From positions 4,852,001-4,916,000 of the forward strand of contig JAVHKY010000023.1 of the NCBI GenBank assembly GCA_035079385.1: a stretch of DNA of 64,000 nucleotides, read 5' to 3'. This DNA is from Aspidiotus rigidus (lineage: Eukaryota; Arthropoda; Insecta; Hemiptera; Diaspididae). The notes beneath the pieces were generated by a model. That model was given only the letters and a program-made list of their open reading frames with translations, had not been told where the DNA came from and searched no databases. The position numbers and the translations under genes were made by a program. Below, piece after piece: positions 31,589-43,100 of the stretch (positions within the stretch are counted from its first letter, which is position 1; each line of letters starts with the position of its first letter).

Positions 31589-32776
31589 CTAGAATACTTC
31601 CTGAGGGGGGAGGGTATGAGTTAGTAACTCCGACAACTCAATTGAGTTCTGTATAGAATAGGGGGGATGGAAATTAGTGATTTTCTTAAACCAAGTATCA
31701 AGATACTTGGCAAGTTTATAAGTTGGGGCCGAAATGAAAGAGACTACCGGACGCATGGGGGACTCGTTCTTGTGGATTTTAGGGAGGCCGTATAGGCGCG
31801 GGGCCTTAGGATTAGAAGAAAGGATAGCTTTTTTGAGAGGCTCCTTATCGAGGATATACTTACTCTTGTTGATTTCGCTCCGGACATCTCCATTGTATTT
31901 CTCAAAGTCGAAACTCGCATCAATCGTTGCGCCGATAGAATCCAGGCATTGAAACATCTTACGGTCGTAATCTGGCCTGTCCATAAGAACTACTGAGTTG
32001 CCCTTATCTGCTTTTGTGACGACGACGTGGCTTTCTTTAAGCTTTTTAGTCAAGGACTTGACAGTGGCCCGGAGCTGAGTGCTGCAGGTAGGAATGGGAT
32101 TGGCATGAATGATCGCAGCGAATTCATCAGTCACTTCACTGGGAGCTGTTGAACACGGGGGAGCCAAATCTGCAACGATTCTATCTTTTACCTGGTGATC
32201 AGTAAGCGGAGGAATCGAATGTTTTAGTCCGCGTGATAATAGACCTTCTTCTTCTTCTGACAGGATTACAGATGAGGTGTTGATTAATCTCTTGAAGAAT
32301 TGGTGTTGCTGGGAGGGTGGGTTCTTACATGAAGTATGGCTTCCCATCTGTAAAGCCTGGAGTTTCTTCTCTTTCTTCTGTCGTAGTTTCTCCCATTGAG
32401 TTTCTTTTTCGTAAGCGATGTCTCGGAGGAGACAATCCAAGTCAAACGCAGGTATTATTTGGCTTATACGAAGGTGGGTCATATATGCGAGCTTGGTGGT
32501 TGAATTTATTTGACCATACCATTTCCGTATTTCTATCCGGAGCCATTTTGTAGTGAGCCAGGTCTCAAGCTTAGCCTTAGTATGGGGGCAGGCACTCTGT
32601 ATGCGGCACTGAACGAAGTTAGGTGTTAAACGAAGCTTCAAGCACTTTTTGAGAAAAAAGATATGCGACGAAAAAGTAACAAGTTTTAACTGTAGCTTTT
32701 CAAGGAGGAAGCACAAGAATGCTGCATTAGCATTTTCGATACGAGAGATAATTTCCGCAAGTTTCATTTGACCCAA
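31589..32776 (-). CDS. PLE RT N-terminal part (395 aa)
   Basis: Starts at ATG 32,776. Basic, coiled-coil-like N-terminal region, then VVTKADKGNSVVLMD near residue 257 and RLYGLPKIHK followed by MRPVVSFISAPTYKLAKYLD (residues 330-360), the conserved PLE RT1/RT2 blocks. It ends at a stop 12 nt before the C-terminal frame; the shift falls in or next to a C-rich run at 31,600-31,612, so one base gained or lost there explains the break. Alternatively it could be a programmed slip, but that is less likely. Confidence 0.88.
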   Translation of the reverse strand: MGQMKLAEIISRIENANAAFLCFLLEKLQLKLVTFSSHIFFLKKCLKLRLTPNFVQCRIQSACPHTKAKLETWLTTKWLRIEIRKWYGQINSTTKLAYMTHLRISQIIPAFDLDCLLRDIAYEKETQWEKLRQKKEKKLQALQMGSHTSCKNPPSQQHQFFKRLINTSSVILSEEEEGLLSRGLKHSIPPLTDHQVKDRIVADLAPPCSTAPSEVTDEFAAIIHANPIPTCSTQLRATVKSLTKKLKESHVVVTKADKGNSVVLMDRPDYDRKMFQCLDSIGATIDASFDFEKYNGDVRSEINKSKYILDKEPLKKAILSSNPKAPRLYGLPKIHKNESPMRPVVSFISAPTYKLAKYLDTWFKKITNFHPPYSIQNSIELSELLTHTLPPQEVF

Positions 32777-32832
32777 TCCTTGTGAATATGTCCCGTAATA
32801 TCGAGGAAATTATCTCTCGAATGATAGGACAA

Positions 32833-33519
32833 TCAAGTTCACAGTTAACAATTGGTTCATCAAGATAGTTCTGTGTCACAATGCGGGCAGCACGATCGCA
32901 AGTCAAGTGAGAATGTGGAAGTGTGATTTTCATAGATCCAGCGAATTCAGAAAATTTCTCAGGGTGTAGTATCAATCAGAGAACGTACCGGATACGCATT
33001 GAGGATGAAAGGAAATATTAAAAAGATGGAGAGGGCCTCTCAAGAAGGGGTAAGGATCAGCAAATAGATAGGGTAACAGTTGAGAATGAGTAGTTGGACA
33101 GGTGAGGGATCATCGAACTTTGAGAAACTACAGACTTGGGTTAGGTACGTATAAGGTTCCGTCCAAAGGACGGGCATTTACGGTCAATAATCGTTGCAAA
33201 TTAGCCCACTGCGCAAATTTTTTAAGTATGCCGGCTCACATTTGCGGCGCAAGCACTTCACATTAGCATCACATATGTGGATCATTAGCGGAACAGCTGT
33301 TGGCCACACCCACTTTGTTTGAGATGCTGTTAAAGAGGTTTTGCTTCTTTACTGTACAGATTCACAAGAGTCAAGTCACATCAGCGGAACGATGCACTAA
33401 TGCACAGTGTTCTTCAACTGTGACATTGATGCGCCAATTATGAAGAAATCAAGAAATCACACTACTCGCAGACAATGTTTGGGAAGTCATTCATATAAGG
33501 CAGAACTTTGCCAACTTAA
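32833..33519. other. Unassigned DNA next to Penelope element
   Basis: A minus-strand frame (32,975 toward 32,833) with three cysteines runs into the PLE target duplication and stays open for about 18 codons on the other side (30,146 downward). The PLE may therefore have landed in an exon; no homologue is recognised. Confidence 0.35.
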
Positions 33520-34010
33520 TTTTGTATTTACCTCCGTATACGATGAAAATTGACCTTGAAAAAGATCGTTAAAGAAGTCACTCTGTTGTAATATTCAGCA
33601 AATCAATCTGGTTCTCAAAATTAATTTTTGAGGTTATAGCTTTCTCTTTCTACAAATGGCTTTATATATATACTCGTACTTACATTTCAGACTGGATATA
33701 CGATTACAATAAGTTCAATAATTTTAGTGTTCATGTTTCTATTAACGTCATTGATAACGGGAAAAAGAAATTATGACAATTCTTACTTTGATGCTTGGCC
33801 CTTACAATACCTAGTTACATTTTTTCATTTCTTGAAAAAAAAAAAAAAAATTACACAATTAAAATAAGTCTTATCAATTCAAAATTCATGTAAACTATTG
33901 ACGTCATTGATGATGGACAAGAGAAGAAAAAATTTATAATCGCAGAAGATTCACATTTTTTAGTGCTGCATGGTGAATTTATCAAAAATAATTGCGTGTA
34001 TGCGTAGTTG
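33520..34010 (-). repeat. Segmental duplication, copy 2 (promoter and first exon)
   Basis: Duplicate of 22,850-23,360; see that entry. TATA box at 33,660-33,672 (minus), donor at 33,531. Downstream of the donor no cysteine-rich exon like that at 19.0-19.3 kb was found. Confidence 0.7.
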
Positions 34011-34489
34011 GTTTTTCGTTTACAGTCAATTTCAGATAAGACTTTAAATTTGTTTTATCTATTGTCAAATTATTCTCTGACACTTATCACGTGATCTTCC
34101 GATTGGCGGTAAAAAACTTCACACTTCCCCTTACGTACACTGCACTTTAGTTTTACCGTGTCGATCTATAATCAAGAAATACAGAACGGTTGCACTGCAG
34201 GTGGAAATTCATGGAAACTGGACGAGAAGGTGATCATGCTGAAGCTATAATATTGGAGAAAATAGTAATTAAAAGCTTTATCTCCGTAAAATATATTGAA
34301 TTTAAAATTAAAAACAAATAGTTTTGAAGTACTTATCAATTATTGAATTGTTTTTCAATGTTTCAATAAGTAAAACGATAAACTTTCGTCAAACATAGAA
34401 TTTTTGCAATCATAAATATTATTCTGGACAAAAAAATTACACAATGGTAATTTATTAAGTATAGGACATAGCGCATCATACAGGGCTAA
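34011..34489. other. No gene recognised
   Basis: AT-rich; nothing supported. Confidence 0.4.
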
Positions 34490-34544
34490 TGTACGAATGT
34501 ATTTTGTGAATAGAAAAAGGCTTTCTTTTTCAGTTTTCTGGCAT

Positions 34545-34725
34545 ACTATTCTCCTACGTGATGTTGTAAATCTGGCAGTGTTTTATAATATTGATCTCAT
34601 AGGAGTTGCTGGTTTGCATATACTCGTTCATCTCAGGGAATTCGCCATAAGATCAATGTTGGAAATGCTATCAGATTGATAACACGTACGAGGATAAGCG
34701 AGACAACTTTTTGGTAGTAAGGTAT
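34545..34725. repeat. Diverged inverted-repeat element, related to MITE at 40.65 kb
   Basis: TATTCTCCTACGTGATGTTG near the left end and GATAACACGTACGAGGATAA near the right are imperfect mirrors. The interior TTGATCTCATAGGAGTTGCT matches the interior of the 40,649 MITE. Boundaries are uncertain. Confidence 0.45.
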
Positions 34726-35099
34726 AACCACGTTCCGCGTAGCATCGCGCGATAGTCGGAGTAACCGATGTGTACCGATATGACTCGTTGTTTCCGCGAC
34801 GCTGCGTGAAACGTTCCTCTACCTTACAGCCAAAAACTTGTCTCGCTGTTATCAGTTCAGCGTACCTATCGTAATAATTATAGTGCCTTGACAAGATGTG
34901 CGTAGTAGTTGTAATCGGCAGGTGCCAAGAAGCTGAAGATATAATTTGGCCACACATATCAGACGTAGAAAATCAAGTCAAGAAAATCGCCGATAATTTG
35001 GGTTATAAGTTCAGAAAAAGCTCTCGGATTATTATTTCTTGTAGCTGAGGGTACCAGAAGACATTATTATGGTTTCTGGTAGGGCTGCCAACCCTAACG

Positions 35100-35512
35100 A
35101 TTATTTGTTACGGTTCTTTTGGGTTCCAGATCTTGGCAAAAAAAAAAAAAAAGATACTGTTCTTCTGGGTTCCGAATTTCTAAAGAAAAAATAGATCCGG
35201 ATCTTTCGGGTTCCGGATGTTAAGACAGAGAAGAACAGAATCTTTTGGGTTTTGAATCTTGAATAAAGAAATAGAACCGGATCTTTTGGGTTCCGAATCT
35301 CTAAAGAAAAAATAGATCCGGATCTTTCGGGTTCCGGATGTTAAGACAGAGAAGAACAGGATCTTTTGGGTTTTGGATCTTGAATAAAGAAATAGATCTG
35401 GATCTTTTGGGTTCCGGATATCGGGAACGAGAAGAAGACTCGAATCTTTTCGGTTCCGCTTTTCGAGAGAAAAAAAGAAAGGGTGCTTCAGATTCCGGAT
35501 CTCAACAGTCAA
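35100..35512. repeat. GGGTTCCGGATCTT-type tandem repeats, left side
   Basis: About 60-bp units, with a near-exact 120-bp duplication (about 35,181-35,300 and 35,301-35,420). The 110-codon minus-strand frame is a by-product. Confidence 0.85.
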
Positions 35513-35627
35513 AAATTACCGAGTAAGGGCCAGTAAGATTAGGCAGGGGGAGGGGCCTTCCCCCTCTTAGGGATGTGTTAGGGTGAGTAACGTTGTAATG
35601 TAACACTGGCCCTTATTCGGTAATTTA
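35513..35627. repeat. 115-bp palindromic element
   Basis: Arms ATTACCGAGTAAGGGCCAGT and ACTGGCCCTTATTCGGTAAT bracket a short core; looks like a very small MITE. Confidence 0.55.
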
Positions 35628-36775
35628 ACCAAATCTTGAAATATACGGAAAAAAAAAAATTGAAGGTCAGATTTGATTGCCAAATTGGAGTGGCAAATTA
35701 CAAATGAAATGAATTATCATCCAATTTGAATTACTCCATTTCTTATTTATTTTATTCATCAACTAGACCCTTTTGAGCAAAATCAAATCAAGCGAAATTT
35801 TTTTCTTTCCCCGAGTTATGTAGGCCTACATCACTGGAAAATGCTTGATGAGTAGAATCTGGTGCACTTAACCCAGTGTTTCTCAACCGGTGTGCCGCGG
35901 CGCATCACTGTGCCGCAAACCCGCCTCAGGTGTGCCGCAAAATTTTGATCAAAAACATAAATCTACATGAACTGGGAGAATAATTACCAATTTTTGACAT
36001 GTTTCATGTCTTTGCTCTGATCCTACATAATATTTCAAAACTTGCGTGCGTGAGTGCGTGCAAGATCTCTCTTCGACCTATGCAGTAATCTACTGGTGTA
36101 CTAGGCTTATACTAGCTTCATACTAGTTCTAGAAATCCGGTGTACTGTATGCTTCAACCCCTACCCTAGTTTCAAAATTTGCGTGCGGATGCTTGCGTTT
36201 TCTTACTTACAGTATACTAGATGTGAGGTAGGCTAAGAAGAGCTGTGAAACCCAGACCTGATGTACAGTGTACTAGCTTAGTATACTAGGCGTCATCATT
36301 CTATAACCCTAATATACATTATACCAGCCTACAGCTAAGCTATATTATTTGACATTTTATACTGGGCTTATACTAAGTGCAAGTCTCCTTTGTACTAGCT
36401 TCATACTACGTTTAGGCAGGCTTAGGAGGTCTGTATTAGTAATATTCATACCAGCTCTGTTACACTAGGTTTAAGCCTAGTGCTAGTATAAGACTAGTAT
36501 AATATATGTACTGCATGAAGGAGAGAGACTGGGAACTCGGAAACTTGTCCTGGAAATTACTGGACAAATCCGTGTACCACTCTTGTTCCCCCCAAATTAT
36601 TGGACAAATTGGTAGGCCGTGCGCTTGCATCTGCGAGTTACCTCGTGGGGTTGTGGCCGCGAGTGAGCCCTGCAAATGCTGATAGCCTAAAATGATTAAA
36701 TGCAGGTACAGTACCTATACCTAAAAGTTATAAGCAGGTAAGGTATCAAATCGATTGAATTGGGTGTTGAACCAG

Positions 36776-37500
36776 TCTCTCACTGCAAACACACACCGGA
36801 AGACCGGCTTCTTGATAACATTCCCTCAAGCGGCCGACACAACAAAAATTTCCTCACATTTACCTGCATTGATCGAATATGGAACTTTAGCCAATCTCTC
36901 ACCACGAGCTCACCACAGAGGACGCTTGTCTCAGTAACATTGTCGCTATTGTCTGAAAAACCAAGGGACTCTCATGCATTTGTCCGTCTTGATCTCTCAT
37001 GCAAACTCACAACGGGAGACTAGCTTCTCGGTAACTTTCCCTCCATTCCTTGAAAGAATGAGCAACTGTTGTACATTTCCCCTCTTTGATCATACAAGAA
37101 ACTTTACTCGATCTCTCACCGCAAGCTCAGAGTCCAAACTTTTTGATACCACTCTCTTCATCATGTGAAATAACAAGAATCTCTGCACATTTATCCGCTT
37201 TCATCATACGCAAGACCTTAGTAAATCTCTCCCACCATCACAACAGAGGACAATTTTCTAGGTAACACTTGCTGCAGTGCTTGAAACAGGAGTAACTCTC
37301 ACACATTTGCTCGATTTAATCGACACGGGGCTTTTGAGGTCCGTTTGCTGTGAGCTCACAACAGAAAGCAAGCGTATTGGCCGACACAACAATAATTTCT
37401 CACGTTTACCCGCATTAATGAAACATGGCGCATTTACCGATCTCTACCGCAAGTTGGCAACAAGAAGCGACCTTCTGATAACTTCCCTCCATTGCGTAAG
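36776..37500 (+). repeat. Diverged ~115-bp tandem repeat inside hAT-like copy C
   Basis: Unit-by-unit counterpart of 25,362-26,115; one unit is partly deleted relative to copy B near 37,350. Confidence 0.75.
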
Positions 37501-37738
37501 GCCCCGAGGCACTGAACCTCAATTTGAGATACAGCGCGGGGAAAGACGTCGGCTGGCCAAGGAGGCCAAGAGAGAACCTCCCAAGAAGAAGCTACGTCCG
37601 CCAGCGTTGCAGAAAGAGAACCCTAAACACGTTCTACTACTACCCACCCTAATGCGCTCTCCAAACTGTAGAACATGCCGGAGGCAAACCCCATCACCTT
37701 GGGGGTCAAATGGCATATCTCTTTCCCATCAGGAGTAG
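37277..37738 (+). CDS. K/R/P-rich frame in copy C (153 aa)
   Basis: Counterpart of 26,141-26,452, with an in-frame upstream extension through the last repeat units. Contains ERRRLAKEAKREPPKKK and NCRTCRRQTPSPWGSNG; a stop after SHQE shortens it compared with copy B. Conservation of the frame in two of three copies is suggestive, not proof. Confidence 0.3.
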   Translation: MLETGVTLTHLLDLIDTGLLRSVCCELTTESKRIGRHNNNFSRLPALMKHGAFTDLYRKLATRSDLLITSLHCVRPRGTEPQFEIQRGERRRLAKEAKREPPKKKLRPPALQKENPKHVLLLPTLMRSPNCRTCRRQTPSPWGSNGISLSHQE

Positions 37739-38272
37739 TGTTGGTTTCCTGCTCCTCCCACAAAAGAGCAGACGCCAAACCCTATGCACAATTGCACAAT
37801 TGCCTCTAGCGTTGGCATTCAAGAAAAGAGACTAGGTTAGGGTGTTAGGTGGGATGGGACAGGATCGAGCCTCGCTCACCCCAAGTGACAGACGTGCGTA
37901 AAATTAAGCAGAATTTCTTCTTCTCTCTTTTTTCTTTCTACTTTTTTTTGAATTATAAAGAAAAATTCACGAGGTTCTTAAAATTCCTTTTGTTATTATT
38001 TTAATATGGCGATCAACAAATTATGCGCGGCAGAATACATCAGCAAACAATTTGATAATTTCCCGCCGCAAAAAGGAGCATCATAACAGCAGAAAACTTT
38101 GAATTTTATGCCGCGAAATACAGCAGAAAAAAATCAGCCGCGCCAAAATTTACGCGGTGCAGCCGCAGAAAATTTGGGTATCATACGCTCCGTAGCGTTT
38201 TGCGGCAGATTTTCAAGATGCTTTCAGCGCCTTAAAATACGCCGATATTTAATTCATAGGGAAGAGAGGTAT

Positions 38273-38361
38273 TAGGAGAATAGGAAACTACAAATGGTTG
38301 AACGTTTGCGCGCAAATAGCTATGCGTAACATTCAACTATTTGTAGTTTCCTATTCTCCTA
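38273..38361. repeat. Hairpin inside copy C
   Basis: AGGAGAATAGGAAACTACAA and its complement TTGTAGTTTCCTATTCTCCT flank about 45 nt. Copy B has only the left arm. Confidence 0.7.
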
Positions 38362-38370
38362 GTGTTCACA

Positions 38371-38625
38371 CACTCTTTTTGATACTGACACTGTGGTCTC
38401 TTTGGAAGATGTGAGGATCTGCGAGACGCAAAAGCAGCGAGAGTAAGTAGTTTTACCAAGTTGAATAGCATGTGGCACAGTCTTGGCACAGTAAGCCGAG
38501 ACTGCGTTTCATATTGTATTAGAACTATTATGATATTAATTTCAAATAATTAATTTTCCAGAGTGGAAGATTGGGAATTCGCTCCACCTCAAAAGGCAAA
38601 GATCAATAGTCCACCCCTTTTTTGG
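38371..38625 (+). pseudogene. Spliced gene fragment carried by copy C
   Basis: A frame TDTVVSLEDVRICETQKQRE stops being open at a canonical donor GTAAGT (38,443). A 119-nt AT-rich intron ends TTTTCCAG at 38,561, and the frame resumes as VEDWEFAPPQKAKIN in phase. It is absent from copies A and B. Either captured host exons or the last piece of the element's own gene; family not recognised. Confidence 0.4.
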
Positions 38626-39109
38626 TCTCACGTATGACAATTTTTAATTTTTTAAGACACACTTATATCATTCTCAAGAAGAAAAATAGCCATCTTGTGG
38701 GCCACAAATTATGAAATTAGAAGGAGGAAATTAGTAGAGACACAAAAATCTTGAAACGCACAACAATTTTTGATATAATTTGGAGTTCTGGAAATACTGT
38801 GCCGCAGTAGTATCGTCTCATGGAGAAATGTGCCGCGAAATAAGAAAGGTTGAGAAACACTGACTTAACTGGAAGATTTAAAAGTATAATAATTCAAGAA
38901 TCAACTGAGCTCTTCTACCCAACATACAACATTAAGTAGCAACAAACCAAGCGACATACCTAGGCTTTTAGTGAAACCCAACCAAGCGACAAGAACTTTA
39001 GTTACTTGTACTTCACAACATTCTTGAATTCTGATTAATTTCTTTGTATTTCTCAATAAATTATTGATATAATTTTATTCATTCTTTTTGCAATATTTAG
39101 TCATTCCTG

Positions 39110-39490
39110 GAACCGAGGAGAACCGGAATCTTTTAGTCTCAAATACAGAATCCTAAAGGTCCGGTACTTTTTATTCGGTACCAAAACCAAACGAAAACCT
39201 GGAAGCTTTGAAAAAAAAAAAAAAAAAGTTTCTAGCCCTGTGATCTTGAGAAAAACAATAGATCCGGATGTTTTGGGTTCCGGATCTTGTAGAAGAAAAA
39301 CGATGCGGTTTTTTTCGATTCCGGATCTTGGCAAAAAAAAAGATGCCGATCTTTGGGTTCCGGATCTTTGAGAAGAAAAAAGATGCGGTTTTTTCGGGTT
39401 TCGGATCTTGGTGAGAAAAAAATCTGGTTCTTTTCGGTTCTGGATCTTGAGGATGAAGAAATAAAGGTTCGTATCAGGTTCCTGTTTCGG
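39110..39490. repeat. GGGTTCCGGATCTT-type tandem repeats, right side
   Basis: Same unit as 35,100-35,512 in the same orientation. The 141-codon minus-strand frame is an artefact of the array. Confidence 0.8.
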
Positions 39491-39510
39491 TTCCCAGCCC
39501 TGGTTTTTGG

Positions 39511-40640
39511 CTCGATATAAACTCACGATCTTGAATTTCTTAAGAGTTTGAAAATATTGTTTTTGCTATGAGAAAGTATTGTGATTCAATATCACGACCG
39601 CCGTCTTGGGCCAAGGTTCCATACATTTTCACCTGAAGCGACTCTTTTGCTGTCAATGTCCGGGTATTCTGTCTAAGATCAATCTTCCGTCATGAATAAT
39701 TAATATACCCTTTTTTAGCTCTGGGTCTCGTATACTGGTATCTAGAATTGTGATTAGGATGATGATGTAGGAATTAAGATACTGATTTAAAATTGATAAA
39801 AATAATGAACGAGCAGTCGTAATTAGCCCAGGACGATTGGGTTCAAAAATAAGAGCAATTGCCGGAAAGGTTTGTTTTGTGGATTATGCTCGGATAGTCT
39901 CCTGATAAACATACTAGAAGTCCACAGCAATCCGAAGTGACTCTTCTCCCGAAGGGTTTAAAAGTGCCATAAAATCAGTTTTTTGAAAATAAGTCGAAAA
40001 CTAAGCATCAGAGAGAAAAAAGTTTGTGTCTTTCCCTAAATTTCCTATATAAATTTGACTATTAGCATGTCAACTTATAGGTCAAAACCTCGAGCTGAAA
40101 AATTGGTTTGAAAGTTGGTGATTTCCGAGTTGTTTCATACAAAACTTGTTAAAATCATGCCGTTGATCAAGCCACCAAACAAACTACTTCCTTCACCCGA
40201 AAAACTGATAATTCTCCCGTGCCATTCGTAGACTACAAAAATCACCAACTTTCACTCATAACCCAACCATAGAACACACTTTGAAAGAGTCAATTTAACA
40301 ACAAACTCCTTGGTATTACAAAAATGCCTGTCCCCTGGTCATCATTCATTAGGAACAGTAGACAAGAAGAAGTCGTTCATTTTCGTTTAAGAATAACCAC
40401 ACAAAAATTACACACTCCCACATAAGTGACCCTCATATCCTAATCCCTCCATTTAGCCCCTACTGCCAACAATACAATTTAGGAGTTGATAATTTTTTCT
40501 CCTGCCCCTCAACTCTCACCTCTCCGTTCTTCCACAAATACACCCTCCTCCTCACTCAATGCACTCAAAAACAACCACAAATTCTACAATACTTGGTTTT
40601 ACTCCAATATCTAGAAACAAACCCAATTCCACTCAACCTT
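39511..40640. other. No gene recognised
   Basis: Low-complexity C/A-rich stretch near 40,400-40,600; nothing else supported. Confidence 0.45.
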
Positions 40641-40648
40641 TATCTATA

Positions 40649-40842
40649 GGGCTTTTCCAGTATTCCAAATTTGTACCTATTCTCCTACGTGTTATCGAGA
40701 TGGTAGTATTTCTAACATTGCTCTCATAGCAAACTACTCCAGAATGAAAATGAGTATGCAATCCAACAACACCCATAAGAGCAATGTTAACTCGATAACA
40801 CGTAGGAGAGTACGTATGCAATTTGGAATACTAGAAAAGTCC
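40649..40842. mobile_element. TA-flanked MITE (194 bp)
   Basis: Terminal inverted repeats GGGCTTTTCCAGTATTCC and GGACTTTTCTAGTATTCC, continuing to TCCTACGTGTTATCGAG on both sides. Flanked by TA (40,647-40,648 and 40,843-40,844), as for Tc1/mariner-type elements. Confidence 0.7.
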
Positions 40843-40848
40843 TATTAA

Positions 40849-43100
40849 AAAGTTCACCTTCCTTACTGCCTTTCTAATGTAACAACATTATTATTCAATA
40901 ATTTTGTACACCGAGCTAAATAGCCCCAGTGAAGTTGACAGCTCGTTAAAATGAAACAAGAATGAATGAAACAAAATAAGACTTTTGATCCATTCGTATC
41001 TCTATAAAACATATGTCCTTTCGATACTTTTTGTAACTTTCTCAGCACGTCGGGCCCAAGAGAAGACGAAGAGTTCATGCTAATACGGAGTGTCATCAAT
41101 TCAATTAAATGCTACGTAATTTCATCGTATTCCGGCCTTCAATTTTTAAATTATCTCGTATTTACTCTCTTCCAATAATCAGCTGTTCCATTTAACCTTT
41201 CACCTCGCAAGGAAAGAATAGCAATTTCATCAAGCCGAACAATAGGAAGAAAATGAACGAGCTGAGGTAACGTGAATCAGAGGGTCGGCGACAGGCAGAA
41301 AGTTTTTAGGCGTTTTTAAACTCCAAAAATATATTCTATCTTTCATTGTTATTCATATTTGGTCACGGTAAAAATGATGACTGGAGTATTTTGTCGCGTA
41401 TGACCCACGCTTTTTTGATAATGGTGCAACACAACTGACGTTGAAATTAAATTATTTCAAAAAATCTACACATCGAAGCTGTCGAAGCTTTACGATACAC
41501 TCGCAATCTACAGAGACTTGATTTTTCAAAGTGGCATTGCATCATGCAGATGCATAAGGGGTCAAAACACTCGCATTCGTTATGCATCTTTTCCACAAAA
41601 CGTCGAGGTTACTTTCGACGGCCCAATTAGAGGAAGACCAATCATTGTGGAAACGAGTAGGTTGTTAATTTTCTGCGGTTTAGGCAGCTCAAATCGAAAA
41701 CAAACAAATTTTAAATCGTCGTCCTATTGTAATGAGTAGCTGACAGACGGAACGAAGGTTGGGATAACGAACGGATTGTACGCGGTAAAGTGGTTTAACG
41801 AAATTTCTTAGTCACCGAAGCTGATGTAACTGATGTGCGTTCGAAGATTTTTTAATTCTAATTGTCGTAACAGACAAAGGAGCTCATACGCAAAACACTA
41901 CGAAATTACATCAAGTGCTATTCTAGAGAGAGTAGATAAGTATTTTCAGCGAGTTAGAGGAGAGAACGATATTTGTATTGACACACCCGCCGTACAAAAT
42001 TTCGGTGGTGGCTCACACATGCTCTCTACGTCGAGGATAAAAAGCTATAATTTTAGAAGGAATAAGACTCCCGAAGAATTCAATTTTTAGCCGCAGGGAA
42101 AATTTTTTAGGAACTTCGAGCTTTGAACCTCGCAGAAAGTTAGGGAGCTGAAAATTTAGGTATTTCATAGTTCAATAATTGGATATAACCTGGCACATGA
42201 TCTTAAAGAGGTATTTGCTCGATTTACGTAACGTTAAATGAAAAATTACAAAGAGTCTTTTTTATTGTAAAATCTATCAGGGTTCTTTTTGTACTAAGAT
42301 TATCTTCATCTTAGGTTCCGCGTTACGCGAAAAAAATTCAAATTTACCCTCTGGGAAAATTAAGGAGACTATTTTCGACTTTGTACAAAAAAACCTTGAC
42401 TGAAGGTTTGTACCAGGTTCGCCTACTTTTGTGAGTAATTTGACCAGATTAATTATACTTTCTGAATCTGTTTATAACTTCGTAGGCATTCAATTCTGTG
42501 CTTCAGTGCTTGGAATTTTTCTTAGTCCCCCCACCCTCATATACCTAGAAATCGAAGGTAGACATCTTTTCAAAATGGTTGAAACGCTCACTCTCCTCGG
42601 AACCACAATTTTCCGGAAGGCCGGCTATAACATTTTTTCTCATATAACGTTTTCTGTTGAAAACTAGGTGCTAGGGATAGAAATTTAGATGATGAAAGTA
42701 CATTTTGAAATATAAGGTTGGTGAGAATAATGCGTTCTAATAAGTGACTCATGGTTTCATAAGACATAAAACATACAAAAAATTATACAAATGGTCCTAA
42801 TTATAATTAACAAAATTCACAGTGAACGTTTTCCACTCAACAGTCAGATGAGACAAAAAATTAGATGAAGGTACAGAGCTGAAATACTTAATACGTAACT
42901 CAGAAGTCTTCATGAAAAATTAGTCAGCGCTGTGATTACCATAAATTGCATCAGCGAGTGTGAATTGTGGGATATCTTCATTTACTGTTGTGAAGTTATA
43001 GAAAATGGCCGTTTTCATTTCAAGGTTTTCCATCTCCTAAAATTCTCTGCGGACACCTATATTCTTGTTAAAGCTATGTCCAGACGCTAATATGTGGGCA
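40849..43100. other. No gene recognised
   Basis: Two frames of 73 and 85 codons (41,518 and 41,833, plus strand) show no domain or codon pattern that I can support. No tRNA or element ends seen. Confidence 0.45.

Larger units (their letters stand above)
30160..32819 (-). mobile_element. Penelope-like element, nearly complete
   Basis: 2660 bp on the minus strand, bounded by an exact 13-bp target duplication AATGATAGGACAA (30,147-30,159 and 32,820-32,832). It encodes RT and GIY-YIG in two frames that a single slip would join, and it has a 3' hammerhead-like motif. A 27-bp segment at 30,156-30,182 is the reverse complement of 32,757-32,783, so the two ends are inverted copies. The 5' end also folds on itself (15-bp stem, 32,741-32,755 with 32,805-32,819). 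Inverted partial terminal copies are common in PLE insertions. Confidence 0.9.
35874..38862 (+). mobile_element. hAT-like non-autonomous element, copy C
   Basis: CAGTGTTTCTCAACC inverted ends with a 7/8 target duplication ACTTAACC (35,866-35,873) / ACTTAACT (38,863-38,870). Same order as copy B but without its 2.1-kb insertion. It uniquely keeps a 38.3-38.6 kb segment with a splice-like gene fragment and a hairpin (38,273-38,361). Confidence 0.9.
35080..39502. mobile_element. Outer hAT-like element, host of nested copy C
   Basis: Ends TAGGGCTGCCAACC and GGTTCCCAGCCCTG (inverted, mismatched at a few bases), flanked by a near-exact 8-bp duplication GTTTCTGG (35,072-35,079) / GTTTTTGG (39,503-39,510). 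Both subterminal regions carry GGGTTCCGGATCTT-type tandem repeats. Copy C of the other hAT-like family lies inside, so this element is older. No transposase seen. Confidence 0.65.

Noticed and set aside
34628..34957. 109-codon minus frame with several cysteines
   Set aside because: Overlaps the diverged MITE relative; no signal peptide and no splice context.
39101..39526. 141-codon minus frame with RSGTQRS/RNPK repeats
   Set aside because: Translation of the GGGTTCCGGATCTT tandem units inside the outer hAT-like element.
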